From a bacterium (GTDB taxonomy: Bacteria; Ratteibacteria; UBA8468; B48-G9; DTJG01): DNA of 23,619 bases. Of this stretch, positions 1-6,427 are shown one piece after another (positions within the stretch are counted from its first letter, which is position 1; each line of letters opens with the position of its first letter). The stretch spans positions 1-23,619 of the forward strand of contig JAOAAW010000208.1 in NCBI GenBank assembly GCA_026418655.1. Direction: 5' to 3'. The translations under genes were made by a program, and so were the position numbers. The notes beneath the pieces are model-generated. The model saw only the letters and a program-made list of their open reading frames with translations. It searched no databases and had not been told where the DNA came from.

Positions 1-163
1 ACATCCTGAGAGCTGTAATAAGCTGCTTCATATTTGCAAGACAGGTTGTTCTCATTGCCTTTTCTCTTGCCTGAGACAGAACTGGAAGAAGTATTGCTCC
101 AAGAATTCCAATGATTGCAATAACAACAAGCAATTCAATCAGTGTGAACCCATTTCTTTTCAT
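1..163 (-). CDS. Prepilin-type pseudopilin, 3' end cut by window edge
   Basis: Only the first 54 residues are visible. The protein starts MKRNG|FTLIELLVVIAIIGIL: a short basic leader, Gly at -1, Phe at +1 and Glu at +5. This is the classic prepilin peptidase site followed by the hydrophobic N-terminal helix of type II/IV pseudopilins. After the helix come 'LSQAREKAM', a Cys and 'NMKQL', the same pattern as in the two complete small pseudopilins of this window. The ATG start is well supported by an AGGAGG ribosome binding site four bases upstream. The gene lies 24 bases downstream of another pseudopilin gene on the same strand and is probably cotranscribed with it and with the GntR/LacI regulator before it. 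By family it would be processed and assembled or displayed at the cell envelope; the actual role is unknown. The C-terminal H-X9-DG region expected for this type lies outside the window. Confidence 0.85.
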   Translation of the reverse strand, partial: MKRNGFTLIELLVVIAIIGILGAILLPVLSQAREKAMRTTCLANMKQLITALRM

Positions 164-187
164 ATTCCCTCCTTTATCCTTTAACAC

Positions 188-970
188 TCAATCATGAAAT
201 TTAATGACACCCGACTGGGTATAAATCGGTCCGTGTGTCCAGCCTGCAGTATTACCATAGTTGTATTTTACCCAATCAATCCACTCAACATGGCCATCTG
301 CAAAAAGAAAATTCAATCCACCATCAGTTGGATGACAGTAAGATGCTCCGAAACCAGCAGGATCATTCACATAAAAGTTACTTAAATTTGACCATGTTCC
401 AATGCTGTTATAAGGTGTTTGTGTGACTGCTATAATCCTTCCGGCATCCTTCATTCTTTTGAAAATACCTGGCTTTCCCTGTCCACTGAGGTCTACCCAT
501 GACCACATTATACCAGGCGCTATTCCTCCAAGATGTTCATTGTAGGCATATGACTTTCCTGTTCTTGGATGTGTCTTTGGACACTGCAATACCTTGATTA
601 ATTTCGGTGCAAAGTAAGTAGAATCAGGATCATTGAAGTTGGGCACTCCATCATTATCCTCATCCATATAGAAAACAGACCTGCTACCCAGATATCCAAG
701 ATATGGTGCAAGCTCTGCCTCCCACTCACGACTATGATAATTGCCGGGATCGCTGTTGATATGAAAATGCGGGGCATTACCATCATAGTCATTGGCGTAC
801 ATAAAGATTGCAAGACCTATCTGTTTCAGGTTCGCCTGGCAGGTTGCTGTCATTGCCTGCTGACGTGCCCTGTCAAGAATAGGAAGTAAAATCGCTGCAA
901 GTATTGCAATGATTGCAATTACAACAAGTAGCTCAATCAGAGTAAAACCAGCTGATTTTTTCCTTCTCAT
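188..970 (-). CDS. Prepilin-type pseudopilin with C-terminal FADGHV motif
   Basis: A protein of 260 residues. The start is set at the internal ATG (970), which has AGGAGGT just upstream; the open frame runs 12 codons further but without an SD and into the preceding gene. The leader MRRKKSAG is followed by FTLIELLVVIAIIAIL, giving a prepilin peptidase site with G8 at -1 and E13 at +5. Next comes 'LDRARQQAM..C..NLKQIGLA', typical of this pseudopilin class. The C-terminal part contains 'GGLNFLFADGHVEW', the motif of the processing-associated H-X9-DG domain, although the spacing from the nearest upstream His (CHPTDGG) to DG is 11 rather than 9. Such proteins are abundant in PVC bacteria and are often encoded inside carbohydrate loci; their role is not established. 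The gene begins 16 bases after the regulator stop, so the two probably form one transcript with the truncated pseudopilin downstream. Confidence 0.88.
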   Translation of the reverse strand: MRRKKSAGFTLIELLVVIAIIAILAAILLPILDRARQQAMTATCQANLKQIGLAIFMYANDYDGNAPHFHINSDPGNYHSREWEAELAPYLGYLGSRSVFYMDEDNDGVPNFNDPDSTYFAPKLIKVLQCPKTHPRTGKSYAYNEHLGGIAPGIMWSWVDLSGQGKPGIFKRMKDAGRIIAVTQTPYNSIGTWSNLSNFYVNDPAGFGASYCHPTDGGLNFLFADGHVEWIDWVKYNYGNTAGWTHGPIYTQSGVIKFHD

Positions 971-986
971 TTTTGCACCTCCTTTC

Positions 987-2084
987 TCATTCTTTATGCC
1001 CTGCACTTTCCCTGAAAATAATTTCTCCTGTGAGAATCACAGGTGCTTCTATTTTTTCCCTCTGTATAACCTTAATTAACATGTATGCCAGCTGCTTTCC
1101 CATTTCATAATAGGAAAATTTCACTGTGGATAGTGGCGGATGACTGTATCTTGCAACAGGGAAATCACCAAAACCAAAAACCCAGATATCTTCAGGACAA
1201 TTAAGGCCAAATTTTTTTATAGCATTAAGACATCCAACTGCCAGATAATCATCACCACAGATGATGGCAGTTGGTTTTTTTCTTTGAGCAAGAATTTCGC
1301 ACGCCAATCTATAACCACTTTCACAGCAGTAATCTGCTGATTTTAAATTATTCTTGCTTATCTCTAAGTTTGACTCTTCCATTGCTTTTTTATAACCTTT
1401 CAGCCACAATTGGTTCGGAGTAAATTCTTCGGGTCCATTTATTACTCCTATATTTCTATGCCCAAAGAAAATCAGTTTTTTCGTTAACTCATATGAGATA
1501 GATTCCATGTCAATAGAAACACCGTTGATCCTTTCCGGCCTATTACCATGCACTACATAAGGAATATGTTTCTCAATTTCTTCAAGGTCAGTGTCAGGAA
1601 TTTCAAGAACAATGTTTATCAAACCATCTATTTTTTGAGATGTAAAATATTGCTGGTACTTTTTTGATTGAATAAGCTCTGGAGTAATAAATACAGTTTT
1701 TAGACCATAATTTGTCCCAAGAAACACCTCACCTACACCCTGCATTATTGAAAATTGAACTGGATGTGTGGAATATTGTTCTCCATTCTGCCAGCATGTT
1801 AAACCAACGGTCAGTGTTTTTCTTTTATCTTCAGGTATCCTGTTTACAAATATGCCTCTTCCCCATTCTTTAATTAAAATTCCCTGTCTTGTGAGTTCAT
1901 CGGTTGCCCTTCTTACAGTAATCAAAGAAACATCAAGAAGCTCTGCCAGGTTTCTTTCCGAAGGAATCTTATCACCCTTTTTATATGAACCAAAAACAAT
2001 AAGCTCCTTTATTGTTTCAATAACCTGATAATACCGGGGCAGGACACTTGTTTTATCAATTTTGTTGATTTGTCCTTTTAGCAT
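987..2084 (-). CDS. GntR-HTH / LacI-type sugar-responsive transcriptional regulator
   Basis: A protein of 365 residues with an AraR-like architecture. Residues 17-80 form a GntR winged helix-turn-helix: 'YYQVIETIKELI..G.YKKGDKIPSERNLAELL' followed by 'VSLITVRRATDEL..QGIL'. Residues 90-360 form a LacI/periplasmic-binding-protein ligand domain, with 'TLTVGLT', 'QKIDGLINI', 'HRNIGVINGPEE', 'PTAIICGDDYLAVGCLNAIKK' and 'PEDIWVFGFGDFPVA'. Proteins of this design bind a sugar or sugar phosphate in the C-terminal domain and release operator DNA. The start at 2084 has GGGAG seven bases upstream. A 28-bp interrupted palindrome lies at 2104-2131 and overlaps a TATAAT on this strand, which suggests autoregulation. 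The two pseudopilin genes follow 16 bases downstream, so they are likely part of its operon. The ligand cannot be predicted; the carbohydrate cluster elsewhere in the window is a possible but unproven target. Confidence 0.9.
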   Translation of the reverse strand: MLKGQINKIDKTSVLPRYYQVIETIKELIVFGSYKKGDKIPSERNLAELLDVSLITVRRATDELTRQGILIKEWGRGIFVNRIPEDKRKTLTVGLTCWQNGEQYSTHPVQFSIMQGVGEVFLGTNYGLKTVFITPELIQSKKYQQYFTSQKIDGLINIVLEIPDTDLEEIEKHIPYVVHGNRPERINGVSIDMESISYELTKKLIFFGHRNIGVINGPEEFTPNQLWLKGYKKAMEESNLEISKNNLKSADYCCESGYRLACEILAQRKKPTAIICGDDYLAVGCLNAIKKFGLNCPEDIWVFGFGDFPVARYSHPPLSTVKFSYYEMGKQLAYMLIKVIQREKIEAPVILTGEIIFRESAGHKE

Positions 2085-2103
2085 TTTAATTCTCCCATGG
2101 TAG

Positions 2104-2131
2104 TGATATACTGATTATAATCATATTATCA
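2104..2131. promoter_or_regulatory. Candidate operator: 28-bp interrupted palindrome upstream of the regulator
   Basis: The sequence reads TGATA-N3-TGATTATAATCA-N3-TATCA. The central 12 bases (2112-2123) are a perfect palindrome. The flanking TGATA (2104-2108) and TATCA (2127-2131) are placed symmetrically about the same centre (2117.5), so 22 of 28 positions pair. On the minus strand the core contains TATAAT (2114-2119), about 30 bases upstream of the regulator ATG, a reasonable -10 position; no good -35 is seen. An operator overlapping the -10 would fit autorepression by the GntR/LacI-type protein. Function is inferred from position and symmetry only. Confidence 0.55.
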
Positions 2132-2240
2132 ATTTTATTTTACCCACTATCTTTTGTATTTGTCAAGAGGTAGATGAAAAATAACGCAAGAAACCCTTAT
2201 AGGATCTTAAGAATACTTTTTAGAATTGAAACCCTTTTTC

Positions 2241-2249
2241 TGTTATAAT
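2241..2249 (+). promoter_or_regulatory. Extended -10 promoter element for rsfS
   Basis: TGTTATAAT matches the extended -10 consensus TGnTATAAT exactly. It lies 22 bases before the proposed ATA start of rsfS and 11 bases before its Shine-Dalgarno sequence. No convincing -35 hexamer is found at 16-18 bases spacing, which an extended -10 tolerates. The leader would be short, with transcription expected to start around 2256. Confidence 0.5.
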
Positions 2250-2259
2250 ATTAAAAACC

Positions 2260-2264
2260 AGGAG
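2260..2264 (+). promoter_or_regulatory. Shine-Dalgarno sequence that defines the rsfS start
   Basis: AGGAG at 2260-2264 ends seven bases before the ATA codon at 2272, an ideal spacing. No other start-like codon in the rsfS frame lies within usable distance, so this site is the main evidence for the non-canonical start. Confidence 0.55.
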
Positions 2265-2271
2265 AGGTGAG

Positions 2272-2589
2272 ATAGAGAAACTAAAGAAAATCAGGAAAAT
2301 TCTTGAGGAAAAAAAAGCCGGAGATATTGTAATACTTGATGTAAGCAAACTTACTTGGATTACTGACTATCTGATCATTGCTACAGGTGAAACCAGAATT
2401 CAAACCAGGGCAATAGCAGAGGCAATCATTGAAAAGTTTGAAAAACCACCATTTTCAATCGAAGGATTTGAAACAAGCTGGATACTTCTTGATTACGGTG
2501 ATTTTGTTCTTCATATCTTTTTGCCTGAAGTGAGGCAGTTTTATAACCTTGAAAAACTATGGCTTGATGCTGAGAGGATTAATCCTTAA
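2272..2589 (+). CDS. rsfS: Ribosome silencing factor RsfS, apparently with an ATA start codon
   Basis: A protein of 105 residues if started at ATA 2272. The family is clear from 'LEEKKAGDIVILDVSKLT', 'TDYLIIATGETRIQ', 'RAIAEAI', 'SIEGFETSWILLDYGDFVLH' and 'EVRQFYNLEKLWLDAERI', which follow the RsfS/Iojap/DUF143 pattern along its whole length. RsfS binds ribosomal protein L14 (uL14) on the large subunit and blocks subunit joining in starvation. The frame is open from 2230 (after a TGA at 2227) but contains no ATG, GTG, TTG or CTG before the conserved N-terminus. ATA 2272 follows AGGAG by seven bases and gives the normal N-terminal length (MEKLKKIRKILEEKKAGDI if decoded as Met). A promoter-like TGTTATAAT precedes it. 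The 3' end overlaps the convergent HAMP-like gene by 11 bases. The usual neighbour nadD is absent. A sequencing error at the start codon is the main alternative. Confidence 0.88.
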   Translation: MEKLKKIRKILEEKKAGDIVILDVSKLTWITDYLIIATGETRIQTRAIAEAIIEKFEKPPFSIEGFETSWILLDYGDFVLHIFLPEVRQFYNLEKLWLDAERINP

Positions 2590-3094
2590 ACAGTTCTCTC
2601 AGTTTCTCAATCTTCTCGGTATCTGATATTGGTTGATTGATAATGTCTTTTGCCTCCCCGATTTTTTTCTGATGGCACAAAACAAATACATTTATTGCCT
2701 CGGCAAGGGACTTGAAACTATCCTTTCTCCTGAGTTTTATCGGAACAAAAGGTTTACCTTCACTGACATCCCGCAATATCTTTTCAATCCTGAATACAGG
2801 TCCTACAACCCTGTGGAGATACAAAATTACAAGTATTCCTGCCACCACTATGAGCCCGGCAAAAACAAGAGCAAGCTTTTTCTGTAAAATAATATTAATC
2901 CTGTTAACCAGTTCAACCGTATCAAACGATGGAGATGATATTTCAATCTCACTCATGATAGTATTCAGAGTGAAATAATATGTAATGCTTCCAACAAGAA
3001 GTATTCCTAAACAAATAAACCAGGCAGTTAATCCAAAATATCCAATTTGAACAGGCTTGTTGACAATATATCTTTTTCTTCTTATCTTTGCCAT
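2579..3094 (-). CDS. Small two-TM membrane protein with HAMP-like linker
   Basis: A protein of 171 residues. A basic N-terminus (MAKIRRKRYIVNKPVQ) leads into TM1 at about 17-41. A short loop of about 30 residues, presumably periplasmic, follows, then TM2 at about 73-94. Residues 95-139 (HRVVGPVFRIEKILRDVSEG..FVPIKLRRKDSFKSLAEAIN) look like a HAMP domain, with the conserved Pro and the 'D.F..L..AIN' second helix. The protein then ends after a short charged helix, so there is no kinase, methyl-accepting or cyclase output domain. The gene starts seven bases after the GspG-like pseudopilin stop, and its SD (GAGGGG) overlaps that stop region, so the two are translated together. It may be a partner of, or signalling adaptor for, the pseudopilin; this is inference from position. 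Its end overlaps rsfS convergently by 11 bases. Confidence 0.8.
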   Translation of the reverse strand: MAKIRRKRYIVNKPVQIGYFGLTAWFICLGILLVGSITYYFTLNTIMSEIEISSPSFDTVELVNRINIILQKKLALVFAGLIVVAGILVILYLHRVVGPVFRIEKILRDVSEGKPFVPIKLRRKDSFKSLAEAINVFVLCHQKKIGEAKDIINQPISDTEKIEKLRELFKD

Positions 3095-3101
3095 TTTCCC
3101 C

Positions 3102-3893
3102 TCACTGAAAGTTCGGGTATGTCTTTGAGTTATATATTATGTCCCTGTCAAAACCCTTCCCGCCGCTTTTTTTGTCCCTGGCATAACTGGTTAGTACGAA
3201 ATAGTCTGATGTAGGAAGATATGCCTTTGTTGCTGGATTCCCAACTGAAACAAGATAATAGTCATTGGGAGTGCTGGCAAGCCAGCATGAAAGAGTATTT
3301 GTTCCTGCGAGCAAACTTACTGGCTTTGTTATTATCTGAGGCCATGGACTATTTTTGAATTCTTTCTGTTCTATAATTACCGTACCATTCAGTCTAATCT
3401 CTCCTGAGGTTATACCATAATTTGTAAGAATTAAATATGCTGGACCAGCTGGTGCTATAAAGTCGTATGTATAAGTTCTTGGAGACCCTGTAAATCTTCC
3501 TATCTCTGGTGTTTGAATATATGTTTCAGGTGGAATATCTGTCATAGGAATTTGATAGAGATAAGGATGTCCCCAGGGATCAAGCGGTGTGTCATTATTA
3601 ACCATATCTTTCATTTTTGTTGCGTAGGGACCATTCCAGTTTTTTTCCATTCCTGGTGGTGGGGTCTCATCAAAAATTGCTCCAAGTCTCACAGGATAAT
3701 ATCCTGTATCATCCTTCATGTTTTCAAGAGCCATTGCAAACTGGCTGATTTCTGTCTTTGCTTTTACAATCTTTGCCTTCTGATTTACAGCATAAACAAG
3801 CCTGAAACTGATTCCAGCAATTATTAAAAAGATAACAATGAAAATTATCAATTCAACAAGTGCAATACCTTTGCGTTTATTTTTTGTTCTCAC
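3102..3893 (-). CDS. GspG-like major pseudopilin with inserted beta domain
   Basis: A protein of 263 residues starting at GTG. The prepilin site is RKG|IALVELIIFIVIF, with G9 at -1 and E14 at +5. The GspG core follows: 'AKTEISQFAMALENMKDDTGYYP' (45-67), 'WNGPYATK' (86-93) and 'TPLDPWGHPYLYQIP' (102-116). The C-terminal 'SDYFVLTSYARDKKSGGKGFDRDI' region (229-252) matches the GspG calcium-binding loop (Y.v.S.G.DG..GG.G.D.DI). Between these, residues about 117-228 are an insertion not found in ordinary GspG, which has a nearly direct connection here. The insertion contains 'PAYLILTNYG', 'GEIRLNGTVIIEQKEF' and 'KPVSLLAGTNTLSCWLAS', a pattern I associate with extracellular beta-sandwich modules of the 'LNGT...LAGTNTL' kind. 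No other type II secretion genes are visible; the gene is paired with the HAMP-like protein. The SD is weak (AAGGG, distant). Confidence 0.85.
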   Translation of the reverse strand: MRTKNKRKGIALVELIIFIVIFLIIAGISFRLVYAVNQKAKIVKAKTEISQFAMALENMKDDTGYYPVRLGAIFDETPPPGMEKNWNGPYATKMKDMVNNDTPLDPWGHPYLYQIPMTDIPPETYIQTPEIGRFTGSPRTYTYDFIAPAGPAYLILTNYGITSGEIRLNGTVIIEQKEFKNSPWPQIITKPVSLLAGTNTLSCWLASTPNDYYLVSVGNPATKAYLPTSDYFVLTSYARDKKSGGKGFDRDIIYNSKTYPNFQ

Positions 3894-3963
3894 AACAATA
3901 TACTACCCTTTTCAATAATAAAAAGCAATATACCACTTAAATCTGGTAAATTTTTTCAAATTC

Positions 3964-3972
3964 TGATATACT
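3964..3972 (+). promoter_or_regulatory. Extended -10 promoter element for the pgm-gdt1-etfBA operon
   Basis: TGATATACT is a one-mismatch extended -10 (TGnTATAAT), 35 bases before the phosphomannomutase ATG. No clear -35 hexamer is seen at usual spacing. The 114-bp region 3894-4007 separates this operon from the divergent GspG-like gene and must hold both promoters. The minus-strand promoter was not resolved. Confidence 0.4.
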
Positions 3973-4007
3973 TTATAGAAAATTTTCTTAAAGATCAGGA
4001 AAAACCA

Positions 4008-5360
4008 ATGAAAGCAAAAAGGGTGATTTTTCGTGAATATGACATAAGGGGACTGGTTGACAGCCAGATTACGACTGACTTTGCCTATAATCTTGGCAGG
4101 GCTTTCGGTTCTTATGTAAAAAATTCAGGATTCAAAACAGCCCTTGTTGCCTGCGATAATAGAAAAAGCTCGCCAGATTTGAAAAGCTCCCTTATCGAAG
4201 GTGTTATCAGCTGTGGCATTGATGTTTTCGATGCAGGAATGGTTCCAACACCTGTCGCTTATTTTGGACAAAAACATTACAATCTTGATGCATGCACAAT
4301 CGTAACAGCAAGTCATAATCCACCACAATTCAATGGGTTCAAACTTGTTGCTGGAGAACACGGGCTTTATGGGGAGGAAATACAGCGGATAGCAGACATC
4401 TATGAAAGTGAAAATTTCACTTCAGGAAAAGGGAGCGTAAAAGAAATAAATGTTGAGCAGGACTACATTGATTTTATGAAAAAAAGATTTCAGTTTAAAT
4501 CAAAAATGAAAATTGGAATTGACACTGGCAATGGCACAGCAGGTCCTTTTGTGAAGAAACTTTTCACTGCTCTGAATATTAATTTTGAAGGACTGTATCT
4601 TGACAGTGATAATAATTTCCCGCATCACCTGCCTGACCCTGTGGTACCTGAAAATCTTGTTGACCTGATTAAACTGGTGAAAGAAAAACAGCTTGACGCT
4701 GGCTTTGGCCTTGATGGAGACGGAGACAGAATTGGTGTGATTGGAAGCGATGGAAGTATTCTATGGGGAGACCAGCTTCTTATCATCTTCGGTCTTGATA
4801 TTTTAAAAAGAAAGCCAGGAGCCACTGTCGTATTTGATGTAAAATGTACCCTTGCCCTTGAACAGGAAATAAAAAATGCAGGCGGAAAACCGATTATGTG
4901 GAAAACAGGACATTCTCTGATAAAAGCAAAACTGATGGAAGAAAAAGCAGCCCTTGGTGGAGAACTTTCAGGTCATATCTATTTTGCTGATGAGTATTTT
5001 GGTTTTGACGATGCAATTTATGCATGCCTACGATTGCTAAGAATTATGGACCAGACAGAAAAAAAACCTGAACAACTTCTTGAAGGTAAGAAAAGGTATT
5101 TTTCAAGTCCTGAAATAAGATTGGAAGTGGGTGAAGAAAAAAAATATAAAATCGTCGAGTCGCTCAAGAATTTTTACAGGGAAAGATACAGAATTTCAGA
5201 GATTGATGGGGTAAAGGTTTATTTTCCTGATGGCTGGGCATTGGCAAGGGTCTCAAACACTCAGCCAGCGATAGTGTTAAGAGTTGAAGGAACAACCGAA
5301 AAAGCGCTTGAAGAAATAAAGAAAGAATTTCTAACAAAAGTACAGGAGCAAATGAAATGA
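4008..5360 (+). CDS. Phosphomannomutase/phosphoglucomutase
   Basis: A protein of 450 residues, normal for the AlgC/ManB branch of the alpha-D-phosphohexomutase family. It interconverts hexose-6-phosphates and hexose-1-phosphates in the cytoplasm, feeding nucleotide-sugar synthesis or glycogen and exopolysaccharide pathways. The four signature sites are present: catalytic phosphoserine in TASHNPPQFNGFK (S102), metal-binding DGDGDR (D236, D238, D240), sugar-specificity loop GGELSGH (E319, S321), and the phosphate-binding loop RVEGTTE near residue 425. The N-terminus 'FREYDIRGLV' is typical of the phosphomannomutase/phosphoglucomutase group rather than GlmM. The start has AGGA upstream and an extended -10 about 35 bases away. 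The stop overlaps the next gene by ATGA, so the pair is translationally coupled. Which hexose it prefers cannot be told from sequence alone. Confidence 0.93.
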   Translation: MKAKRVIFREYDIRGLVDSQITTDFAYNLGRAFGSYVKNSGFKTALVACDNRKSSPDLKSSLIEGVISCGIDVFDAGMVPTPVAYFGQKHYNLDACTIVTASHNPPQFNGFKLVAGEHGLYGEEIQRIADIYESENFTSGKGSVKEINVEQDYIDFMKKRFQFKSKMKIGIDTGNGTAGPFVKKLFTALNINFEGLYLDSDNNFPHHLPDPVVPENLVDLIKLVKEKQLDAGFGLDGDGDRIGVIGSDGSILWGDQLLIIFGLDILKRKPGATVVFDVKCTLALEQEIKNAGGKPIMWKTGHSLIKAKLMEEKAALGGELSGHIYFADEYFGFDDAIYACLRLLRIMDQTEKKPEQLLEGKKRYFSSPEIRLEVGEEKKYKIVESLKNFYRERYRISEIDGVKVYFPDGWALARVSNTQPAIVLRVEGTTEKALEEIKKEFLTKVQEQMK

Positions 5361-5629
5361 ACTGGCAATCATTCTGGTTTACTTTTTCCACAATTTTTCT
5401 TGCAGAAATTGGTGATAAAACGCAACTTGTATGTTTTTCATTGAGTACAAAAAGTGCTTCCATTGTACCGGTCTTTCTTGGCGCTATGACTGCTTTTATC
5501 TTTACTACCCTGATTTCTTGTTTTCTTGGCAATTTTCTCGGCAAGGTTATGCCAGTAAAAATTATTCATTCATTGGCAGGATTGATTTTGATTGCAGCAG
5601 GGCTTTTTATCCTTGTGAAAGAACTTTGA
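5357..5629 (+). CDS. Half-size GDT1/TMEM165 (UPF0016) family cation transporter subunit
   Basis: A protein of 90 residues and about three membrane segments: 'WFTFSTIFLAEIGDKTQL' with the family motif E-x-G-D-K-T at about 17-22, then 'ASIVPVFLGAMTAFIFTTLISCFLGNFLG', then 'IIHSLAGLILIAAGLFIL'. GDT1-family proteins transport Mn2+ (and Ca2+/H+ in eukaryotes). Typical full-length members contain two copies of this unit; here only one is present, and no second copy lies nearby, so a homodimer would be needed to form the transport site. The ATG overlaps the mutase stop (ATGA). etfB follows 12 bases downstream with its own strong SD. Why a Mn2+-type transporter sits between a sugar-phosphate mutase and Etf genes is unclear; metal supply to the mutase is only a guess. 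Confidence 0.85.
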   Translation: MNWQSFWFTFSTIFLAEIGDKTQLVCFSLSTKSASIVPVFLGAMTAFIFTTLISCFLGNFLGKVMPVKIIHSLAGLILIAAGLFILVKEL

Positions 5630-5641
5630 AAGAGGAGAAAA

Positions 5642-6427
5642 ATGAAATACATAGTCTGTCTGAAACAGGTACCTGATACAATGGATGTAAAGGTTGATCC
5701 TGTTACAAAACGCATTGTGAGGGAAGGGGTACCCAGTATCCTGAATCCTTATGATTATTATGCCCTTGAAGAAGGTTTGCGTCTGAAAGAGAGATTTGGT
5801 GGTACTACAGTTGCAATAACAATGGGACCACCACAGGCAGAAGCAGTATTGAAAGAAGCAATATCACTTGGTGCAGATGAAGCGTATTTATTAAGTGACA
5901 GGGCTTTTGCAGGAAGTGATACGCTTGCAACCTCTTACACCCTGGCGCAGGCAATAAGAAAAATTGGAGAATTTTCCATAATTTTGTGCGGAAGGGAAGC
6001 AATGGATGGCAGTACCGGTCAGGTAGGCCCTGAACTTGCTGAACATCTTGAAATACCGGTCATAACATATGTAAGCAAAATTATAAATGTCACAGAAAAC
6101 GATATGGAATGTGTGCGACTTCTTGAAGACCACTATGAAACACTGAAATCTCCACTCCCTGCTGTTATCACTGTAATTAAAGAAATCAATGAACCAAGAT
6201 TACCTTCGCTCAAAGGGATGTTAAGGGCAAAAAAAACCCAGATACCTGTCTGGACAAAGCAGGATATCGGCGGAAATGACCTTCAATACGGCCAGGATGG
6301 CTCTCCCACAAAAGTAGTTGAAATATGGAGACCCGAGATAAAAAAAGAAGGAAAAATTATTAAAGGAGAACCTGATGAACTTGCAGAAGCAATTTATCAG
6401 GAACTTAAAAAGTTAGGAGCTGCATAA
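5642..6427 (+). CDS. etfB: Electron transfer flavoprotein beta subunit, probably bifurcating type
   Basis: A protein of 261 residues. It is recognised by 'YIVCLKQVPDT', 'DPVTKRIVREGVPSILNPYDYYALEEGLRLKE', 'AITMGPPQAEAVLKEAISLGADEA', 'LLSDRAFAGSDTLATSY' and 'ILCGREAMDGSTGQVGPELAEHL'. From memory, this pattern follows the EtfB of flavin-bifurcating systems (e.g. Acidaminococcus fermentans) much more closely than mitochondrial-type EtfB; KQVPDT and NPYD..ALE are the clearest marks. With EtfA it forms a cytoplasmic FAD-carrying heterodimer. The bifurcating type couples NADH oxidation to reduction of ferredoxin and of a dehydrogenase-bound acceptor. Start: ATG with AGAGGAG five bases upstream. The stop is immediately followed by the etfA ATG with no intervening base. 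No acyl-CoA dehydrogenase, lactate dehydrogenase or FixCX gene is adjacent. Confidence 0.93.
   Translation: MKYIVCLKQVPDTMDVKVDPVTKRIVREGVPSILNPYDYYALEEGLRLKERFGGTTVAITMGPPQAEAVLKEAISLGADEAYLLSDRAFAGSDTLATSYTLAQAIRKIGEFSIILCGREAMDGSTGQVGPELAEHLEIPVITYVSKIINVTENDMECVRLLEDHYETLKSPLPAVITVIKEINEPRLPSLKGMLRAKKTQIPVWTKQDIGGNDLQYGQDGSPTKVVEIWRPEIKKEGKIIKGEPDELAEAIYQELKKLGAA

Noticed and set aside
60..163. Near-identical DNA in the 5' ends of the two left-hand pseudopilins, considered as a repeat element.
   Set aside because: The similarity covers just the conserved N-terminal helix codons and is explained by protein conservation and gene duplication, not by a mobile repeat.
5164..5544. Minus-strand open frame of 126 codons across the mutase-GDT1 junction.
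   Set aside because: It is antisense to two recognisable coupled genes and has no recognisable domain.
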